51,103 nucleotides of DNA. Origin: an uncultured Bacteroidia bacterium. Lineage in GTDB: Bacteria; Bacteroidota; Bacteroidia; Bacteroidales; Prolixibacteraceae. The DNA lies in assembly GCA_903918045.1 (NCBI GenBank), contig CAIXCY010000068.1:1-51103 (forward strand). Direction: 5' to 3'. Below, piece by piece: positions 1 to 8,932 of the stretch. A program made the translations under genes and the position numbers. The number at the start of each line of letters is the position of its first letter. Position 1 is the first letter of the stretch. A model generated the notes under the pieces. It was not told the origin of the DNA. It did no database searches and saw only the letters and a program-made list of their open reading frames with translations.

Positions 1-2
1 TA

Positions 3-1883
3 GGATCGGTTATAGCGGCATATCCGCTTGGCGCCAAATTTAACGCGGGGAATTATACGATTACCTACGTTCCGGGCGACATCACCATTACAAAGGGAAA
101 AGTTACCGTTACGGCCGACACCAGGAATAAATGTTATGATGGTTTAGTTTACAGTGGCCCTTATTCCTATACAGCGGTTGGTTTGGCTCCGGGAGATGTG
201 TTGTCCGGGATACCGGTTTATGGTGGACCTGGTGGTCCGGGTACAATCGCAAAAAACCCGGGACTCTATCCGATTACAATTAGCGGGTTTATTTTAAATC
301 CACTTTACGATATAACCTATCCGGCAGCCGGAGGTAATCTTTCAATTAATGAGCTACCTTCTGCAACTGTTGTGGCAGACACAGCGATTTGTGCCGGAGC
401 TGGTTTAAATATCGGGGCTTCATCAGGGGCTGGAACCAGAAACTATAGCTGGACCTCATCGACTCCCGGTGAAACTCTGGCTAACCAGCCCAATCCTTAT
501 GTTACACCTGCAATATCTACTACGTATACCCTGGTTGAAACAATCACCGCTACTGGTTGTACCAATCATCATTCGACACTGGTAACTGTAAAACCTCAAT
601 TGACGGCAAATGCAGGTCCGGATCAGGAGATCTGTTATGGTGGGACAGTTACCATAGGTACTCCTGGTGTTGCCGGAAATACGTATACCTGGACCAACGG
701 TGATGGAGCTGTAGTTTCTAATCAGGCTAATCCTACGCTATCTCCTCAAAATGGCACTTTCTATACATTGACAGTGAGCAAGCCGGGTTCATGTTCTGCC
801 ACTGACGGGGTGTTGGTGAACGTTATACCTATGCCTTCCCCGCAGATCTCCGCTCTGCCATTCGCTAATTTGGTATGCTTTGATAGTGAGGTAGTCTATA
901 CAACAGAATCGGGGATGTTTGGATATGCATGGACCTGGTCGGGGGGAACAAAAATCGCCGGTGGCGCCTCAACTGATAATTCAGTCACGATCAAATGGAA
1001 TGTTGAAGGGGCGCAAAAGGTAACAGTGACCTACTCCAGTGGTCCGAACTGCGCAACAGGCAAAATTGCAGAGTCAACGCTATCGATAAGCTCTGCACCT
1101 GCAGCTCCGGGAGCAATTTCCGGTTTAACTGCGATATGTGCTCCATCAAACAATGTTGTTTATTCAGTTGCTCCAATAACTGGTGTTTCTTCCTATGTCT
1201 GGTCTGTATCATCTCCAGGTGCAACAATTATTTCCGGTCAATTCACATCGAGTATAACCGTAAACTTTGATGCCACTGCAACTGCCGGAACGGTATCCGT
1301 TTATGGGAAAAATGATTGCAGGGCGGGTGCAACTTCAAGCCTCGCCTATGAACTGACGCAAAAACCACTTGCTGCCGGAATTATTACAGGCGAGCCTAAT
1401 TTTGTACTCAACAGCTCGGGTGTTTATTCGGTTAGCCCCGTAGAAAATGCAACAGACTATACCTGGACCGTACCTTCTGGTGTTACTATTACAAAGGGGG
1501 TTACTCCGAACATCGTTACCCTTAATTTCGGCCCAGCAGCTGTGGCAGGAGACCTCTATGTGGTGGGTACGAATAGTTGTCCGGGTGTTGGAGATAAATC
1601 TCCTGTAATTAGCCTGACGGTGCCACCAAAGTCGTCAATCATCTATCCCGTACCAAATAGCGGAATCTTCAGGGCCAAGATCACGTTCCCTGAAGAGACA
1701 ACCTTTAATATCGCTGTCTACGATCCGTTGGGTAATATGGTAAGAGAGATTCTTGATGCTAAAACATCTCAGGGTGTTTATGACCAGGAAATTAATCTGG
1801 GTTCAGTTTCCTCCGGACTTTATGTCTTGCTTTTCTACAACAGTAAAATTAAGATTGAACACAAGATACAGATACATAAATAA
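3..1883 (+). CDS. Secreted multidomain adhesin-like protein with T9SS sorting domain (3' part, 5' end outside window)
   Basis: The frame is open from the first bases of the window, so this is the last 626 residues of a longer protein; the TTG at 183 is not a real start. The N-terminal part (to about residue 115) resembles MBG-type domains (Y-G motif, many Gly/Pro/Tyr). It is followed by four or five Ig/PKD-like modules of about 80-90 residues, several opening with a short Cys motif (AICAG, EICYG, LVCFD, AICAP) and containing Y-W/T-W strands. The last 85 residues, starting near IYPVPNSGIF and ending in KIEHKIQIHK, look like a type A C-terminal Por secretion domain. Such proteins are exported by the type IX system and attached to or released from the cell surface. 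The binding partner is unknown. A strong terminator follows the stop codon. Confidence 0.85.
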   Translation, partial: GSVIAAYPLGAKFNAGNYTITYVPGDITITKGKVTVTADTRNKCYDGLVYSGPYSYTAVGLAPGDVLSGIPVYGGPGGPGTIAKNPGLYPITISGFILNPLYDITYPAAGGNLSINELPSATVVADTAICAGAGLNIGASSGAGTRNYSWTSSTPGETLANQPNPYVTPAISTTYTLVETITATGCTNHHSTLVTVKPQLTANAGPDQEICYGGTVTIGTPGVAGNTYTWTNGDGAVVSNQANPTLSPQNGTFYTLTVSKPGSCSATDGVLVNVIPMPSPQISALPFANLVCFDSEVVYTTESGMFGYAWTWSGGTKIAGGASTDNSVTIKWNVEGAQKVTVTYSSGPNCATGKIAESTLSISSAPAAPGAISGLTAICAPSNNVVYSVAPITGVSSYVWSVSSPGATIISGQFTSSITVNFDATATAGTVSVYGKNDCRAGATSSLAYELTQKPLAAGIITGEPNFVLNSSGVYSVSPVENATDYTWTVPSGVTITKGVTPNIVTLNFGPAAVAGDLYVVGTNSCPGVGDKSPVISLTVPPKSSIIYPVPNSGIFRAKITFPEETTFNIAVYDPLGNMVREILDAKTSQGVYDQEINLGSVSSGLYVLLFYNSKIKIEHKIQIHK

Positions 1884-1955
1884 TTGTGAGTTAACCTTCC
1901 TGTGCTTGAACCGCTGATTTAGGTTAAACGTTTAAGGGTTACTACTTTATCACGA

Positions 1956-2002
1956 TGACCTTAAGAGGAACTGAAATGGTTCTCTTAAGGTCATTTTTTT
2001 TT
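1956..2002 (+). terminator. Rho-independent terminator of the adhesin gene
   Basis: Twelve perfect base pairs (1956-1967 with 1982-1993) enclose a 14-nt loop and are followed by nine T residues (1994-2002). It lies 72 bases after the adhesin stop codon. Confidence 0.9.
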
Positions 2003-2115
2003 AATCAAAGTTTTTTTTAATTTAGCAGAACTATAAATTGGTCCATAGAGTTTTTTTACCTGTCACATTTTCTTTAGTGTAAATAGTACTATCATAATAA
2101 ACTTAGTAAAGCCTA

Positions 2116-2868
2116 ATGATTAATGCTGTAGTTATAGAGGATGATCCTTTACTGGGTAAGCACCTCACAATGTTAATCGCGGAGTATTGTCCTGAAATCA
2201 AAATTATTGCTTTAATCGATTCAGGAAAAAAGGCGCTTGACCTTTTGCCTTTACTCACCTATGAACTTGTTTTTTCAGATATTCAGCTCGGTGATATGGA
2301 CGCATTCACCCTTTTTGAGCTTCTTGAAAATAGCCATCAGCATATCATATTTACTACGGCCCATGACGAATTTGCATTACATGCTTTTAAGTTGGATGCA
2401 ATTGATTACCTATTAAAGCCAATCCTTCCGGAGGATCTTAAAAGGGCTGTATCCAGGGCATTGGATCACATTTCGGGAAGAGACCAGACCCAGGCAATTC
2501 AGGGCTCTTATACGGTCCAGAAAAGCGGGAAAATACTCATAAAGAGTAATGATGAACTTCATTTTCTTTCACCAGAAGGAATTATATTCTGCGAGGCCGA
2601 CGGCGCTTATACTAAAGTTTATCTGGACAATAATCCAAGTGATTTTAAGGTCGTAACAATGCATCTTAAAAAGATTGAGATGGTTCTACCTAAGGATCAT
2701 TTCTTTAGAATTCACGATGCGCACATTGTAAATGCTAATTATATCGATCATATTAAGTATCAGAAAAGGATTTGTGTCGTTAATCATAATACCCCTACAG
2801 GTAAGACTCAACTTAAAATTTCAGAGCGAAAATATCTGGCTTTTATTGATTTTCTTAAAAACGGCTGA
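2116..2868 (+). CDS. LytTR-family response regulator (orphan)
   Basis: A 250-residue DNA-binding response regulator. Residues 1-120 form a receiver domain with acidic residues E8, D9 and D10, the likely phospho-acceptor D55 in FSDIQ, and the conserved K101 in DYLLKP. Residues about 140-248 are a LytTR DNA-binding domain (FCEADGAYTKVYL, FFRIHDAHIVNANYI). Members bind DNA repeats and usually pair with a LytS-type kinase, but no kinase gene lies next to this one, unlike the second LytTR regulator at 35.2 kb. It stands alone between the adhesin gene and a 580-base gap, with its own downstream terminator. The target genes cannot be deduced from the sequence. Confidence 0.92.
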   Translation: MINAVVIEDDPLLGKHLTMLIAEYCPEIKIIALIDSGKKALDLLPLLTYELVFSDIQLGDMDAFTLFELLENSHQHIIFTTAHDEFALHAFKLDAIDYLLKPILPEDLKRAVSRALDHISGRDQTQAIQGSYTVQKSGKILIKSNDELHFLSPEGIIFCEADGAYTKVYLDNNPSDFKVVTMHLKKIEMVLPKDHFFRIHDAHIVNANYIDHIKYQKRICVVNHNTPTGKTQLKISERKYLAFIDFLKNG

Positions 2869-3027
2869 TCCTGTTTAGATCCATTCCAGGATAAATTTAA
2901 TTTGCACTTATTGGTAAAAGGAGTACACCTGTTATGAAATAGGGGTCATCTGCCAAGTCATTCTCAAAAGCACGGCTGCAAAGGTATTTTCCTATCATTT
3001 TTTATCGAGATTTGCATGGCATTTAAG

Positions 3028-3071
3028 GTATAAAACCTCATGATCATTTTGGTTTTATACTTTTAATTTTT
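3028..3071 (+). terminator. Rho-independent terminator after the orphan LytTR gene
   Basis: A perfect 10-bp stem (3028-3037 with 3051-3060) with a 13-nt loop is followed by the T-rich run TTTTAATTTTT. It lies 160 bases past the regulator stop codon. Confidence 0.75.
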
Positions 3072-3198
3072 GATATCAGGTTTATCGTGGTGATATTTAC
3101 CTCTATTAAATATATTAATGCATGGGTAGAGAGTGAAGAACTACTAATTTTTCTATCCTACTTTTTTGTACCCTAATCATTTTATATATATCCACAGT

Positions 3199-3229
3199 AC
3201 TCTGGCAGATCTTTCACCTCTGCCAGAGT
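3199..3229. repeat. Perfect 11-bp inverted repeat in a 582-base gene-free stretch
   Basis: Between the LytTR stop (2868) and the TetR start (3451) I find no credible open reading frame. Apart from the terminator at 3028-3071, the main structure is this perfect inverted repeat (3199-3209 with 3219-3229, arm ACTCTGGCAGA, 9-nt loop). It is not followed by a clean T-run, so it may be an operator, an RNA hairpin or a degenerate terminator. The TetR gene, whose family binds palindromes near its own promoter, starts 220 bases downstream. Confidence 0.6.
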
Positions 3230-3418
3230 TAATCTCCTTTTCATATACCTGGTTCCTGTATGTGATTTTTATTCCAATCATCTATAGAAATGAGGCTATA
3301 TTGCCCTGTTAAATAGCTTTTTCTCAAATTTATGAGTTTAGTTAATAATAAATGAAGGAGAATGGTTATCTTTACCAATGGGAGAGAGGTTTATATATAT
3401 TTTTTTAACTAAAATGTA

Positions 3419-3426
3419 TATATTTG
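3419..3426 (+). promoter_or_regulatory. Candidate -7 promoter element of the tetR-like gene
   Basis: TATATTTG matches the Bacteroidota -7 consensus TAnnTTTG and lies 25 bases before the start codon, giving a predicted 5' UTR of about 20 nt. I do not see a convincing -33 TTTG element at the expected distance. Confidence 0.45.
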
Positions 3427-3450
3427 ACCCGATTGTATTAAAATTCAGAT

Positions 3451-4053
3451 ATGAGCATTGATAATAATATTACTAAAAGGGACGCAGTAAGAGAGAATAT
3501 ACTCAAAATTGCACAGGAAATATTCAGCAAATACGGGTATAAAAAAACTACGTTGGATGATATTGCCAATGCTGTAAGAAAGGGTAAAAGCTCCCTGTAT
3601 TATTATTTTAGCAGTAAGGAGGATCTTTTTCAGGAAGTTATTCAAAAAGAGGCTGATATTCTTAGGGAAGAACTTTCAAAAGTTCTTCAAAAGGATATTG
3701 ATCCTGCGGAAAAACTTAAGGATTACGTGATGACTAAAATTACCACCTACCGTCAGTTAGCCAATTTTTATAATGCCATTGAGAACGATACAGCTGCAGT
3801 CGAGTTTATTGATAAAATAAAATCGCAGTATTATCAGGAAGAGATTCGTATGATGAAACGAATTTTATTGGAAGGTGCACGTCAGAGAAAATTTATAGTA
3901 AAGGATTTTACACTGGTTGCAATTGGAATTACAACGGCGATACGTGGGCTTGAAATGCCGCTCTCAGCCGGACCTTACCGATCCACTGACCTTGGGAAGA
4001 GTGTTGATTCAATCGTGAAAATTATCTGCTATGGGATTATGAAGCGGGAATAA
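3451..4053 (+). CDS. TetR/AcrR-family transcriptional regulator
   Basis: A 200-residue one-component regulator. Residues about 12-58 form the typical TetR helix-turn-helix: ILKIAQEIFSKYGYKKTTLD, then IANAVRKGKSSLYYYFSSKE and DLF. The C-terminal ligand-binding half is all-helical and not assignable to a known effector. Members repress by binding palindromic operators and release DNA on ligand binding. No efflux pump or lipid gene is directly adjacent; the neighbour downstream is the convergent GIN-domain lipoprotein. The stop codon is inside the left arm of the hairpin shared with that neighbour. Confidence 0.93.
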   Translation: MSIDNNITKRDAVRENILKIAQEIFSKYGYKKTTLDDIANAVRKGKSSLYYYFSSKEDLFQEVIQKEADILREELSKVLQKDIDPAEKLKDYVMTKITTYRQLANFYNAIENDTAAVEFIDKIKSQYYQEEIRMMKRILLEGARQRKFIVKDFTLVAIGITTAIRGLEMPLSAGPYRSTDLGKSVDSIVKIICYGIMKRE

Positions 4054-4096
4054 CAATGAATTGCCATATCTATCAGAACATGGCAATTCATTGTTA
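4051..4096. terminator. Bidirectional hairpin between convergent genes
   Basis: A 17-bp perfect stem (4051-4067 with 4080-4096) and a 12-nt loop separate the convergent tetR-like and lipoprotein genes. It includes the TetR stop codon and ends 3 bases from the lipoprotein stop. A T-run is weak on both sides, so it may act as a transcript-stabilising or collision hairpin as much as a terminator. Confidence 0.7.
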
Positions 4097-4099
4097 AGA

Positions 4100-4813
4100 T
4101 TAGTCAATATCGACATTCCCACCGCTCGATTTTTCAACATTACGCTCCTTTGGGTTTCCCGATATTTTTATATTTCCCCCACTACTGGCTTGTGCATTAA
4201 TTTTATCTGTAACAACAAGCCTTAGGTTAGCTCCGCTTGAAGCTCCTGCATTGCATGATTTGCTTGAAAGCTCTTTTGCTTTTATATTTGCACCGCTTGA
4301 TCCGTCTACATCCAGCGTTTGAACATTGCCCTTGATTGTAATATTGGCCCCGCTGCTCCCTTCTAAATTAAGTTTATTTGCAGTGATTTTCAATTCGATA
4401 TCAGCTCCGCTTGAACCCGATACCTGTAGCGATTCAAACCTGAGTTCTGCAGTTGATTTAACCTCTGATCCTGAACTGGCTTCGATAGAATGGAGGTTTT
4501 TAAAGGTAACGAAAACCTTCTTAGACTCACAGGTGCTAATTCGTTTTTTTGGATAAATTTTCAATTCTCCATTCGAAACCTCTGTTTTAATAATCTCCTG
4601 TAGGTTGCTGTCGGCTTCAACAACGACTTTTGTAACCGAATCCTGCAGAAGGATTACTTCGATGCCTGCACTGGCTGAAACTGCCTCAAATGATGAAACC
4701 TGTCGCTCGCTTTTTACAACTTTCCGATTCCCTCGTATACCGTAAAGGCAGGAAGTAAACAACATGCAAGTCAATATAACTATTACAAATACGGAGGTAA
4801 TAATCTTCTTCAT
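4100..4813 (-). CDS. DUF2807 (head GIN domain) putative lipoprotein
   Basis: A 237-residue protein. It begins with a lipoprotein-type signal (hydrophobic residues 4-19, then FTSC with C22 as the likely lipidated cysteine). The rest matches the DUF2807 'auto-transporter adhesin head GIN' family: FEAVSASAGIEVIL near the start, then a ladder of short beta strands each carrying an SSG turn (SSGSE, SSGAD, SSGAN three times, SSGGN twice). This regularity implies a right-handed beta-helix with one SSG per turn. It is predicted to sit in the periplasm or outer membrane. The family is widespread in Bacteroidota and its function is not established. The convergent TetR regulator is not clearly linked. 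Confidence 0.88.
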   Translation of the reverse strand: MKKIITSVFVIVILTCMLFTSCLYGIRGNRKVVKSERQVSSFEAVSASAGIEVILLQDSVTKVVVEADSNLQEIIKTEVSNGELKIYPKKRISTCESKKVFVTFKNLHSIEASSGSEVKSTAELRFESLQVSGSSGADIELKITANKLNLEGSSGANITIKGNVQTLDVDGSSGANIKAKELSSKSCNAGASSGANLRLVVTDKINAQASSGGNIKISGNPKERNVEKSSGGNVDID

Positions 4814-4952
4814 GATGAAAAATATTAGAGTTATTAATTTTGGAACTTAAGCCAATAAATTATTAGACGCAAATCTGTTTATACCGGTTACAGAAATATT
4901 GTTTAGTCCGTGAGAGATTTTAAGTCACAAGCTGACTAATTCACTCTCCGGA

Positions 4953-4986
4953 CAAAAAAAGCCCCGAGCATAAACTGTTCGGGGCT
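4953..4986 (-). terminator. Rho-independent terminator after tatA
   Basis: Read on the minus strand, an 8-bp GC-rich stem (AGCCCCGA at 4960-4967 with TCGGGGCT at 4979-4986) with an 11-nt loop is followed by a run of T (A residues on the plus strand from 4954). It starts 22 bases past the tatA stop. Confidence 0.9.
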
Positions 4987-5008
4987 TCTGTAAAGGTAAG
5001 TACGAGAC

Positions 5009-5224
5009 TTACTCTTTCATGGGCTCTTTTTTATTTTCCGCTCTGGGTACTTCTTTTGGAGGATCTGCAGATGGTTCGTCATCATCTTTAATAGCTTTTT
5101 TGAAATCTTTCATCCCTTTTCCAATTCCGCTCATGAGTTCGGGAATTTTTTTGCCGCCAAACAGCAGTAATAAAGCTACTACCACTATGATTACGTGTGC
5201 TGCGGAAAGTGCCAGTAATATCAT
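5009..5224 (-). CDS. tatA: Twin-arginine translocase subunit TatA/TatE
   Basis: A 71-residue protein with one N-terminal membrane helix (residues about 5-21), then the hallmark FGGKKIPEL hinge, an amphipathic helix ([15 protein letters not shown]) and a charged tail. TatA multimers form the export pore that carries folded proteins with twin-arginine signals across the inner membrane. No tatB or tatC is adjacent. A likely Tat substrate, the superoxide dismutase at 12.5 kb, occurs in the same window. The gene appears to be monocistronic, with a -7 element upstream and a terminator downstream. Confidence 0.93.
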   Translation of the reverse strand: MILLALSAAHVIIVVVALLLLFGGKKIPELMSGIGKGMKDFKKAIKDDDEPSADPPKEVPRAENKKEPMKE

Positions 5225-5251
5225 TATTTCAATTTTAAATTTGTTTAATTA

Positions 5252-5259
5252 CAAAAATA
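5252..5259 (-). promoter_or_regulatory. Candidate -7 element for tatA
   Basis: On the minus strand TATTTTTG matches TAnnTTTG and lies 28 bases upstream of the tatA start codon. Confidence 0.4.
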
Positions 5260-5397
5260 GTATTTCCAGTGATAAATTATTCTGGTTCAGACTTAAATTT
5301 TTTATCTGTTACTATTTTAATGTCAAAGTTTAAGTCCTGTTAGCAACCAACTATTGCCAGTTGCAAAATAAATATAGCTGTAACCTGTGTAATATTC

Positions 5398-6732
5398 TTA
5401 AAATTTCCCCTGGTACCATTTAATGAAATCATTTCCATTCGCATAGAGCAATAATGAGAATAAGATAACCATTCCGACAATCTGAGCATATTCCAAAAAT
5501 TTGTCACTCGGTTTACGTCCGGTTATCATTTCAAAAAGTAGAAACAGAACATGACCGCCATCGAGGGCAGGGATAGGGAGAATATTCATGACAGCGAGGA
5601 TAATGGATAGAAACGCTGTCAGATTCCAGAATGATTCCCAGTCCCAGACACTGGGAAAAATATTCCCGATCGCGATGAATCCGCCCAACGATTCATAGGC
5701 TTTTGTTTCAGGAGCAAACAATAATTTGAATTGTTTGAGATAGTTGCCTACAGCATGATATCCCTTAATTACGCCAGCTGGCATCGATTCGAAGAATCCG
5801 TAATTTATCGTTTTAAACTCAAATATTCCGGCAAGATTATTTTCGCGCTGAATTCCAAGCATTCCAATTTTCCCGATTTTTACAGCGACGGTCTTCTCCA
5901 CACCTTGCCGGTGGATTTTTAGTTGGATTGTTTTCTCCCTGGATTGGGCAAGGCTATCTGAAAACTGGTCGTAGAATGTGAAGCCAGAGCCATTAATTGT
6001 AAGAACTTCGTCACCAAGCTGAAGCCCTGCATCCCTGGCCGGAGATTCTTTTGCGAATCCGATTATTTTACAGGCAAATGGAACTCTTAATCCGATCAGG
6101 TACTTATCCTTAAGTATTTTAGGAATAATTTCAGCTTTAACAGGTAGGATAACAGAATTCTCATTGCGCTCTACCTCAATTGTTTTTGCCCCATTTAAAA
6201 CTATCGAGGAAACTATTTTATTAAAATCCTCGATCGCTTTGCCATCCACCGAAATGATCTTGTCACCGTTGACAAATCCCATCTCTTTTCCTGTCTCACT
6301 AACCGCAATACCGTATTTGACATTTTTAGTTGGAAGGTATTGGTCTCCCCAGGTATAAAGTACAGCTGAATAAAGAATTACGGCAAGGATAAGATTGAAT
6401 AAAACACCACCGATCATGATAATCAACCTCTGCCATGTTGATTTGGAGCGGAATTCCCATGGTTCAGCAGGCAATTTCATGGCTTCCTTATCCATCGACT
6501 CATCAATCATACCCGATATTTTCACATACCCACCCAGTGGAAGCCATCCAATCCCGTATTCGGTTTCACCCCTCCTAAATTTAAAAAGGGAGAACCAGGG
6601 ATCAAAAAAAAGATAAAACTTTTCTACACGACAATTAAATGCTTTGGAAAAAATAAAATGACCAAACTCGTGGATAATAACTAATATTGAGAGGCTAAGA
6701 ATTAACTGTGCAGCTTTAATAAGAATAACCAT
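5398..6732 (-). CDS. rseP: Site-2 intramembrane metalloprotease RseP
   Basis: A 444-residue membrane zinc protease of family M50. The HExxH motif is H21-E22-F-G-H25 inside the first membrane helix, and the third zinc ligand is in the LDG motif (D391, NILPIPALDGGH) near the C-terminus. Two PDZ-like segments lie between (around ENGKVFNGDKI-like GFVNGDKIISVDG and AGLQLGDEVLTING), matching the two periplasmic PDZ domains of E. coli RseP. Substrates of the family are anti-sigma factors already clipped at site 1 and remnant signal peptides. It follows dxr by 13 bases, a linkage common in Bacteroidota. It could supply the site-2 cut for anti-sigma proteins such as the one at 22.1-23.2 kb, which is inference. 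Confidence 0.95.
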   Translation of the reverse strand: MVILIKAAQLILSLSILVIIHEFGHFIFSKAFNCRVEKFYLFFDPWFSLFKFRRGETEYGIGWLPLGGYVKISGMIDESMDKEAMKLPAEPWEFRSKSTWQRLIIMIGGVLFNLILAVILYSAVLYTWGDQYLPTKNVKYGIAVSETGKEMGFVNGDKIISVDGKAIEDFNKIVSSIVLNGAKTIEVERNENSVILPVKAEIIPKILKDKYLIGLRVPFACKIIGFAKESPARDAGLQLGDEVLTINGSGFTFYDQFSDSLAQSREKTIQLKIHRQGVEKTVAVKIGKIGMLGIQRENNLAGIFEFKTINYGFFESMPAGVIKGYHAVGNYLKQFKLLFAPETKAYESLGGFIAIGNIFPSVWDWESFWNLTAFLSIILAVMNILPIPALDGGHVLFLLFEMITGRKPSDKFLEYAQIVGMVILFSLLLYANGNDFIKWYQGKF

Positions 6733-6745
6733 GTGTGTAACGATA

Positions 6746-7912
6746 TCAATGTTTTTGTTCTAAAATACCCACGATTTCAAGCGCGTGGGCGCGTGCTTCA
6801 CGATCCGTAGCCATATAATCTTCAAGGGATGGATTCTGAATGAAGGTTGAATTTTGCATCAACCGTTCGTTTACCTCCCAAATGTTGGGGAAGGAGATCT
6901 TTTTTTTCAGAAATGCCTCTACTGCGATTTCATTAGCGGCATTCAGAATACAAGCCAGATTCCCCCCCTTTTGTAAAGCCTCGTAAGCGAGTGCAAGATT
7001 ACGAAAAATATTTGGTTTGGGAGGAGAAAATGTTAGGGAGGGGAAATCGGTAAAATTCAATCTCGGATAGGAGTTGCAGATTCTTTCCGGAAAGCTAAAT
7101 GCGTATTGGATAGGTAATCGCATATCGGGTAAGCCCAACTGTGCCTTGATCGATCCGTCGCAAAACTGGACCATCGAGTGGATGATACTCTGACAATGAA
7201 CCACTACCTCAATTTGCTCCGGTTTGAGGTCAAATAACCATTTGGCCTCAATTACTTCAAATCCTTTATTCATAAGGGTAGCCGAGTCTATAGTGATTTT
7301 GGAGCCCATCTCCCAGCACGGGTGCTTTAAGGCCTGCTCCGGGGTTATAGAGGCTATGAGTTTCTCATCAAACGCATGAAATGGACCACCTGAACAGGTT
7401 AATATAACTTTTTCAACAGGATTCATATATTCACCGGCCAGACATTGAAAAATTGCAGAATGTTCTGAATCGACAGGCAAAATATTTACCTTGTTCACGA
7501 TGGCTAATCGTTGAACTAATTCCCCGGCTACTACCAGGGTCTCTTTGTTGGCAAGCGCTATATGCTTCCCTGATTTAATGGCGTTTATCGTCGGATTCAA
7601 TCCTGCAAATCCAACCATGGCAGTAAGAACAAGATCGATACTTCCCATCTCTACAACCTGGTTTAGAGCTTCTACCCCGGCATATACTTTTATATTCTCA
7701 CTGGCCAGTGACTCCTGAACTATCCCATATTTTTCCTCATTTCCAATTACAACGACATTGGGATGATATTTCTTTGCCTGTGCAATCAATAATTCAAAAT
7801 TATTGTAAGCAGTCAATACTTCGACAGAGAATTTGTCGGGATTATTTTCAATTACTTCCAGAGCCTGCTGTCCGATGGATCCGGTGGAGCCAAGAATCGC
7901 AATATTTTTCAT
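6746..7912 (-). CDS. dxr: 1-deoxy-D-xylulose 5-phosphate reductoisomerase
   Basis: A 388-residue enzyme of the non-mevalonate isoprenoid pathway that converts DXP to 2-C-methyl-D-erythritol 4-phosphate with NADPH. The NADPH-binding motif ILGSTGSIGQQALEVI opens the protein. The metal and substrate motifs LPVDSEHSAIFQ, LTCSGGPF and SATLMNKGFEVIEA are intact, as is the C-terminal helical domain (LNAANEIAVEAFL). The length fits the family. It lies 9 bases after the M23 gene and 13 bases before rseP, so the three are probably cotranscribed. Confidence 0.97.
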   Translation of the reverse strand: MKNIAILGSTGSIGQQALEVIENNPDKFSVEVLTAYNNFELLIAQAKKYHPNVVVIGNEEKYGIVQESLASENIKVYAGVEALNQVVEMGSIDLVLTAMVGFAGLNPTINAIKSGKHIALANKETLVVAGELVQRLAIVNKVNILPVDSEHSAIFQCLAGEYMNPVEKVILTCSGGPFHAFDEKLIASITPEQALKHPCWEMGSKITIDSATLMNKGFEVIEAKWLFDLKPEQIEVVVHCQSIIHSMVQFCDGSIKAQLGLPDMRLPIQYAFSFPERICNSYPRLNFTDFPSLTFSPPKPNIFRNLALAYEALQKGGNLACILNAANEIAVEAFLKKKISFPNIWEVNERLMQNSTFIQNPSLEDYMATDREARAHALEIVGILEQKH

Positions 7913-7921
7913 CTTTCTGTT

Positions 7922-8785
7922 TTAGAATTTGATGTACTCTTCAGGATTAACAGAAACCCCATTAAGCCACATTTCAAAATGGAGATGGGGACCTGTTGTC
8001 TCTTTACCGGAATTTCCCATTATTGCAATAGCTTCTCCTGCCCTAACCTTATCTCCTTGTATTTTAAGTAGTTCGGCATTATGCCGATAGACTGTTATCA
8101 GATTTTGTTCATGTTGAAGGTAAATTACGTAACCGGTATCGATAGTCCAGCCTGCGAAAATTACAGTTCCGTCAAGGGCCGCTGATATGCGCGAATTTAA
8201 TTTTCCAACAATATCTACGCCGAAATGCCTTATACTTAAGTCATGTTTTCCGGTGACCATACCGCTAAGCGGGGGGAAAAAGAGCAATCCCGCAACTCCA
8301 CCCTTGCTTGCAGGGGTAGAATTTATTCCGAGATTAACCTGTTCCTGGGCAATTTCCTCCCTGAACAGAGAGTCATGATTATAACTTTTAAACTGAAGTT
8401 GTTCCGGCTTCAGTGGTGTTACATGTTTAACTGCGGTATCCGACGGGGTTTCACCGGCTAACATTGCTCTGAAATCTTTGAAATAAAGATCACGCCGTTG
8501 TGTTTCCTGCTCAAGCGAGTCGACAACAAGTACGTTTCGAATTAGCATTCGCCTCATTTTTCCGGTTGGATACCCTGGAATATATTCGCGTAATGGGGTA
8601 AAAGCGATTAGGATAGTTACACTGGTGATTATCGCAATAACTGCAAGGACCAAAGTACCCAGTGCTGTTCGCGCATTAAATCTTACCTGCCTGATTATAT
8701 GAAGATTGATGTCATTAAATATGACAATCCGGTACGGATTTTGAAATATTTTTCTTATTTTATCCCGTTTTCTTTCTTTCTCCAT
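7922..8785 (-). CDS. Membrane-anchored M23 family metallopeptidase
   Basis: A 287-residue protein with a basic cytoplasmic N-terminus, one membrane helix (about residues 41-63), a linker, and a C-terminal LytM/M23 domain. The zinc-site motifs are present: HFGVD (HxxxD) and GPHLHFEMW (HxH). The family either cuts peptidoglycan cross-links or, in degenerate form, activates amidases; this copy keeps the catalytic residues. It is the first gene of the probable M23-dxr-rseP operon. The stretch 8786-8932 before the divergent dapF should contain both promoters. Confidence 0.93.
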   Translation of the reverse strand: MEKERKRDKIRKIFQNPYRIVIFNDINLHIIRQVRFNARTALGTLVLAVIAIITSVTILIAFTPLREYIPGYPTGKMRRMLIRNVLVVDSLEQETQRRDLYFKDFRAMLAGETPSDTAVKHVTPLKPEQLQFKSYNHDSLFREEIAQEQVNLGINSTPASKGGVAGLLFFPPLSGMVTGKHDLSIRHFGVDIVGKLNSRISAALDGTVIFAGWTIDTGYVIYLQHEQNLITVYRHNAELLKIQGDKVRAGEAIAIMGNSGKETTGPHLHFEMWLNGVSVNPEEYIKF

Positions 8786-8902
8786 GCCTATATTTTTTCA
8801 AGAGTGTCAAACTTACATGAAAATAAACAGATACCCAAAAATAGAGTCGTTTTATCTACCCTCTAATATTAACTATCTATTCATTTAAGTACCCATTTTT
8901 AG

Positions 8903-8910
8903 TATCTTTG
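8903..8910 (+). promoter_or_regulatory. Candidate -7 element for dapF
   Basis: TATCTTTG fits TAnnTTTG and lies 22 bases before the dapF start codon. Confidence 0.5.
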
Positions 8911-8932
8911 TCTTTGGATTAAAATTTGAAGG

